A stretch of 64,000 bases of DNA from Lepidostoma basale. Lineage: Eukaryota; Arthropoda; Insecta; Trichoptera; Lepidostomatidae. The notes beneath the pieces were generated by a model that worked only from the letters and a program-made list of their open reading frames with translations, made no database searches and was not told the DNA's origin. This document shows positions 60,044 through 64,000 of this stretch, one piece after another (positions within the stretch are counted from its first letter, which is position 1; every line of letters begins with the position of its first letter). The stretch is taken from positions 1 to 64,000 of the forward strand of contig JAHDVF020000171.1 of the NCBI GenBank assembly GCA_022606425.2, read 5' to 3'. Made by a program: the position numbers and the translations under genes.

Positions 60044-60182
60044 TAGAGATTTGTTATAATTTATGTGAATGACATGTTTCGCCGGTCAAAGGCACGTTTA
60101 TTTGATAAAGGCTTAGACAGCCGAAACATATCATGCACTTAAATTATAATAAAACTTCTTGAAAATCGACGTTTTCATTCGT
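60044..60182. repeat. HH-a inverted pair
   Basis: Minus copy from 60071 (GACATGTTTCGCCGG). The plus copy (60102-60132) reads TTGATAA, extra A, stem GGCT..AGCC (4 bp), GAAACATATC. The outer arm 'gacgttttcattcgtattt' is at the right. Confidence 0.6.
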
Positions 60183-60279
60183 ATTTCGAATTTCAATCCT
60201 TTGAAACATATCGAGGAAAAAAATGGAAAAAATTGTGTTTTAATTCATAATTCATAAAAAATCGTAACATAATATTATT

Positions 60280-60715
60280 TTCAGAGAGATGTTGGTGAGG
60301 ATGGGACAGCGTGATTAGAGTGTGTATAAATCAGGTAAATTATTTCTCATGTGAATCGACCGAAAGTGGATCGTTTCGCCATTACGAATTTCGTTCGGGC
60401 CTTGGGTTTTACCGCCGACCAGTCTGCTTACGCGTGAGCGGACGGTCACCCGCTCTGCGGTTTCTACGGGAATCCCTACTAAAAGTATATAATTTCGCAA
60501 GCTGCTTGTACGTATAATCTTATCTCGTTGAGGCGGTGAAATTAATATACAATAAAGGAATAAAGGGGCATCCAGTATCCCGAAAATGAGCAAGTAAAAT
60601 GTGGTATACGAGAATACTCGTATACCATATATTCGGTATACTTGAGGTGTACTCGTATAGAAACAACAACGGCAATGTCAAAATCATCAAATTGTTGGTG
60701 AACAACGAAAAATGT
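60280..60715. other. No recognised feature
   Basis: 60300-60560 has balanced composition and frames on both strands but no family I can name. 60600-60665 is rich in the TACTCGTA motif. Confidence 0.4.
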
Positions 60716-60719
60716 TTAA

Positions 60720-61190
60720 TTGTATCTCAATAGAGACGAAGATGTAAATTGTTTTTTCAGTATTTGTCTACAAGTATTGGTAACATTCAAGAAAACAAAA
60801 TATTGTATAAAAACTGGTCCAAGTTTAAAAAAGCATAAAAAAATTGGAGAAATTTTTTCCAGGCGGTGTCTAGCAATGTATGATAATTGCGTAGCCTTTC
60901 ACATTGCATTAATAAAGATTTTCTGCTTAATGCTTACATCTAATCTTAAGAGATGGCGCTGGTGTAGATTGCACAAAAATATGGGAAGTGTTTCACAACA
61001 AAGTAGCATATAGACATCTTTCAAAAATTTGGCAGACGTTGGTCGTAAGAAGGGCGGAATGGGGAATGTTGTATTACATAAAGCGATCGCTTAACCCAAC
61101 CAATGACAGGTCATAAGTTCTGTAAACGCCTCGACCACCATATTCTGTTTCCAAAAAATAATTTACATCATCGTCTCTATTGAGATACAA
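60720..61190. mobile_element. T MITE, complete, TTAA-flanked
   Basis: 471 bp with terminal repeats TTGTATCTCAATAGAGACGA and TCGTCTCTATTGAGATACAA, flanked by TTAA at 60716-60719 and 61191-61194. Inside is 'agcctttcacattgcattaa', 'gaagggcggaatggggaat', 'aaccaatgacaggtcataag'. TTAA duplication is typical of piggyBac-, Kolobok- and Sola3-type transposons. There is no transposase. Confidence 0.85.
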
Positions 61191-61269
61191 TTAATCCTTA
61201 AACGATTAACCCGCAATGGGTAAAATCCATTATTTGTCTACAGGTATTGGTAACATTCAAGAAAACATG

Positions 61270-61350
61270 GTGGCTAACACACCTCTGGTGACTCCCACCA
61301 GAGTCACCAGAGGCAGGTTGGTTCTGGCAGTCAGTAGGTAAAACAATATG
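61270..61350 (-). mobile_element. LINE-J fragment
   Basis: 'caccagaggcaggttggttc' and 'gtaggtaaaacaatatgtgc' are the complement of the RTNLPLVTP coding segment. About 75 bp, next to the T element's outer block. Confidence 0.55.
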
Positions 61351-61504
61351 TGCTGTCGAAATCTTTTAGATATTAAAGCTTTCGAACATATACGGACTCC
61401 ATTGGAGGTGATCCCGAGATGTTTTGGAATTATATCAAGACAGTGCGCAAAGACGGTGGCTTTGTTGAGAATATGATGCTTGGGGAGAAGGAAGGAGAAG
61501 AAGT

Positions 61505-61605
61505 CGTTGGTTTATTTTTGTTACACCGTTTTGTGTCCAAATGAGTCGCCTAAATGTTTTTCGTTTGTGTATATTATGTAAATACAATAAATAAATAAGA
61601 TATCT
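61505..61605 (+). mobile_element. Retroelement 3' end, as at 3069-3222
   Basis: 'accgttttgtgtccaaatga', 'gtcgcctaaatgtttttcgt', 'gtatattatgtaaatacaat' and an AAATAAATAA tail. Confidence 0.65.
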
Positions 61606-61609
61606 TTTA

Positions 61610-63070
61610 TTCTTTAATTAGAATTACGAGTTTATTTAACCCTTAACGTACCGTGTTCAAAACAAAACGCTCGCTCCCATGTGGTAAATTCAGTTTACCG
61701 CTAACTTTATCTAAATATCAAGCATATGACTCGATGAATCAAAATTTAATTTATGTCATCTTGTAGGGAATTTCATTAGGAATAGATCGATATCTATAAC
61801 ATACATGGATTATTTGAAAAACATATCATTATTAATTTTTTTCTGGAACCATGCGATTTCTGATATGGAATGCGTCACAGCATATGAGCAACTGACACAC
61901 AAGTATAAACTTGTCTTGCGGCCGGCGGGGCTAGACTTTACGAGATTTTACGTATGATAAAGGCACCTAGGCAAAATGTATAGTACGTTCAAGACAACGA
62001 GTACGTATTAATATTTGTCCCTTTTGGTAAAGTGTTAATATTTTCACAGTTCTGATATTATTAAGTTACGTGCTGCATTTCCATCCACAGTCGGTATTAT
62101 TACGTACCTATTGAAAAGGCCAAAGATATAATTTATAATACGTTCAAAACAGCGAGTAAGTATTTGTCACTTTTGATAAAGTTGTAAATATTAGCAAAAC
62201 AAATTCTACCTTAACACGAATGAAGGTGAGGGCAGTCTTAGAAAATATTTTTTTTTGGGATGAAGGAAGTAATTTTTTGCTTTTTTTTTATTACGAAATA
62301 TTGAGAACACTTCAATGGAGGATTACAATTTTTTTTATAATATTAGGGTCCATAGGTTTTAAGAAAATCAACTTTAAATTGGCAGTGGAAACTCAATTGA
62401 CCACATGGCAACGCGACGGTTAAGAGTTACGAGTTAATTTAAAATGGTTAATTGATAAAAAAAAAAAAAGCATTGCTCCCCGCTTAGTGCGATATATCGG
62501 TCGCCCGTTAAATGGAGTGTATTCATTTAGTTTAGAAATTACATTTTTTAACCGTTATATGTAATAAGACATATTTTAACATACTTCATTCCCTTTTTTC
62601 TACTCGTTTTTATTATTTCATTTGAAACTGCAAATTAAAATTCTGATGAAATGAATTATTCAATCGGGTAATAAGATTCCGTTTTTGTTCTGATGACCAA
62701 CTCGCCCAAGAGGAGAAGAAAGAGAAGGCCGGAGAATGGACAAGGACGTCGACAATAAAAGCACCTCTGCGTCCGATAGAGTATATTCTGTACCACCTGT
62801 CATAATAAACAAAGTAAAACGTTATACGGACCTGTGCGATTGTTGTATTTCCGGTTAGGTGTAATGTCCTCTAGGGAGAGTACTGTAGTCCAGCGGTTCG
62901 CAACCTAGACGCGCCAAAAATTATATCATTTTCATACACCGAATGCAGTCCACAATACCTCGAACGCACAGACTTGGCAATGTATATGGACAATCGTTAG
63001 ACATGTTTTGTTAGAGTCTTCCAATTTAAAAAAAAACAACTCCTTGCTCTTTTTGATTTTACTTAGATTT
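61610..63070. other. Unrecognised sequence
   Basis: About 1.45 kb with no supported gene. At 62890 GTCCAGCGGTTCGCAACC could be one end of a hAT-like MITE. The rest is AT-rich. Confidence 0.4.
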
Positions 63071-63079
63071 TAAACTTCA

Positions 63080-63320
63080 TTTATAAGAGTATTCGTCTCC
63101 TATTCTTTCCATGTGTCCAAACCATCTTAACGTCCCTTTCATTATTTTGTTCATAACACTTTCATTCGCACCGCATTCACTTCTTATATTTGCATTTGAT
63201 CATATACAGATTTACTACACATTCGTCTTAGAGATCTCATTTCTACTGCATTTATTCTACTATCATCCATATTTTGCCAGTTATTTTCGGGGTCGGCACA
63301 AGAACACCATTATGCACTTA
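63080..63320 (-). mobile_element. LINE-A fragment
   Basis: The minus strand shows GVLVPTPK, NWQNMDDSRINAVEMRSLRR, a shift, IRSECGANESVMNKIMKGTL and RWFGHMERIG. It lacks both LINE ends. Confidence 0.75.
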
Positions 63321-63464
63321 TTTAAAAAATAATTTTATATAATATAAAAATAAATATACCATGCATGAACGTATATGTTATAACCTTGTTTTATTATGTT
63401 AATTATATTTTATATTTTTTTATGTAATAAAGTTTTTATTATTTAAAACGTGTCTATATATCTT

Positions 63465-63925
63465 CTTCTCCTTCAAGTGCCCTGTCGGGTCTCCACAACG
63501 TTGGCGATCACCTCGGCGAACCTGTCCCTGTCCTGCGCCGCTCGGAACAGCTCCTCCACACTTCAGATGCCAGTCCACTCCCTCACGTTTCGCAGCCAGG
63601 ACATTTGTTTCCTTTCGGGCCCTAGGCGTCCCTCAATTTTCCCCTCCAATATCAGTTGGAGAAGGTGGTACTTTTCCCCACGCAGTATATAACCCGGATG
63701 TGAGATCTTTCGAACCTTGATAGTTGATAACAGTACTTGTCAACTCTACCTCGCCTCAGGACTTCAGGTATTGGTAACAATGTCTGTCTAGGGAACTCTG
63801 AGCATCCGTAGATGGAGCCACATTTCAAATGCTTCCAGTCTGTTCATTGAGTTAACTTTCAAGGTCCACGTTTCACATCCATACAATAAAATAGACCACA
63901 CATAGCATTTGATCATTCTCTGATC
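63465..63925 (-). mobile_element. LINE-B C-terminal copy
   Basis: Minus strand: QRMIKCYVWSILLYGCETWT, LKVNSMNRLEAFEMWLHLRM, RIPWT, RYVTNT, LILEGKIEGRLGPERKQMSW and LRNVREWTGI, ending RPDRALEGE with a GAA-rich tail at 63465. Several shifts. Similar to 35900-36635. Confidence 0.83.
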
Positions 63926-64000
63926 ATACATTTTTATAATAAAAATAAATAAATAATAAATAATAATTTAATATAATGCAATATAATACATTTTTATAAT

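Noticed and set aside
60315..60593. 92-codon minus-strand frame as a gene
   Set aside because: No family recognised and an equally long overlapping frame exists on the plus strand, so coding is not supported.

Overview
This window looks like non-coding nuclear DNA of an arthropod, most likely an insect. The base composition is strongly AT-rich and there is no prokaryotic gene layout. There is one spliced host gene, and almost everything else is decayed transposable elements. An insect is inferred from the element types, from the insect-like glycoside hydrolase exon, and from the many copies of the short motif TACTCGTA, which I associate with moth and butterfly genomes. I could not test the order.

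Host gene: two exons on the minus strand fit together as the start of a secreted family 1 glycoside hydrolase (beta-glucosidase/myrosinase-like). Exon 1 (43596-43639) carries the ATG and signal peptide. Exon 2 (32899-32996) carries the GH1 N-terminal signature. Splice sites and reading phase agree across an intron of about 10.6 kb that is packed with repeats. Later exons were not found and may lie beyond the left edge.

Repeat families, with the labels used below. LINE-A: non-LTR element with tail (GTTA)n or (GTT)n; the 8.2-11.1 kb copy is nearly full length. LINE-A2 is a diverged subfamily of it. LINE-B has tail (GAA)n; LINE-J has tail (TGATT)n and is jockey/CR1-like; LINE-C, -D, -E and -F are minor families. 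N is a non-coding family that borrows the LINE-A 3' end. SINE-1 is tRNA-derived, with two alternative 3' tails; SINE-2 is a second tRNA-like family. T is a TTAA-flanked inverted-repeat MITE. There are hAT-like MITE pieces, a 384-bp MITE with a short target duplication, and a Penelope-like element remnant with a GIY-YIG endonuclease.

The most interesting signal is a set of short repeat families (HH-a to HH-f) whose central sequence follows the layout of a hammerhead ribozyme. It consists of a CUGAUGA-like box, one extra nucleotide, a hairpin (stem II), a GAAA box, a very short self-complementary stem III such as ACAUGU, ACCGGU or ACAGUUGU, and then the cleavage nucleotide. Most copies are degenerate, but at least four keep all core bases (26540-26575, 27188-27219, 33874-33909, 53563-53598). 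A similar motif lies about 360 bp downstream of the Penelope-like coding end, one family forms a tandem array of about 98-bp units (54415-54890), and others form inverted pairs. This matches the general idea of Penelope/retrozyme-type elements with minimal hammerheads.

Layout: 0-8 kb LINE-A/B, SINE-1 and HH pieces; 8-11.4 kb the large LINE-A; 12-32 kb mixed LINE remnants, HH elements and MITEs; 32.4-43.7 kb host exons with the intron full of elements, including the Penelope-like remnant; 44-64 kb SINEs, the N family, LINE-J/LINE-C, the HH tandem array and T MITEs. Stretches where I saw nothing are listed as 'other'.
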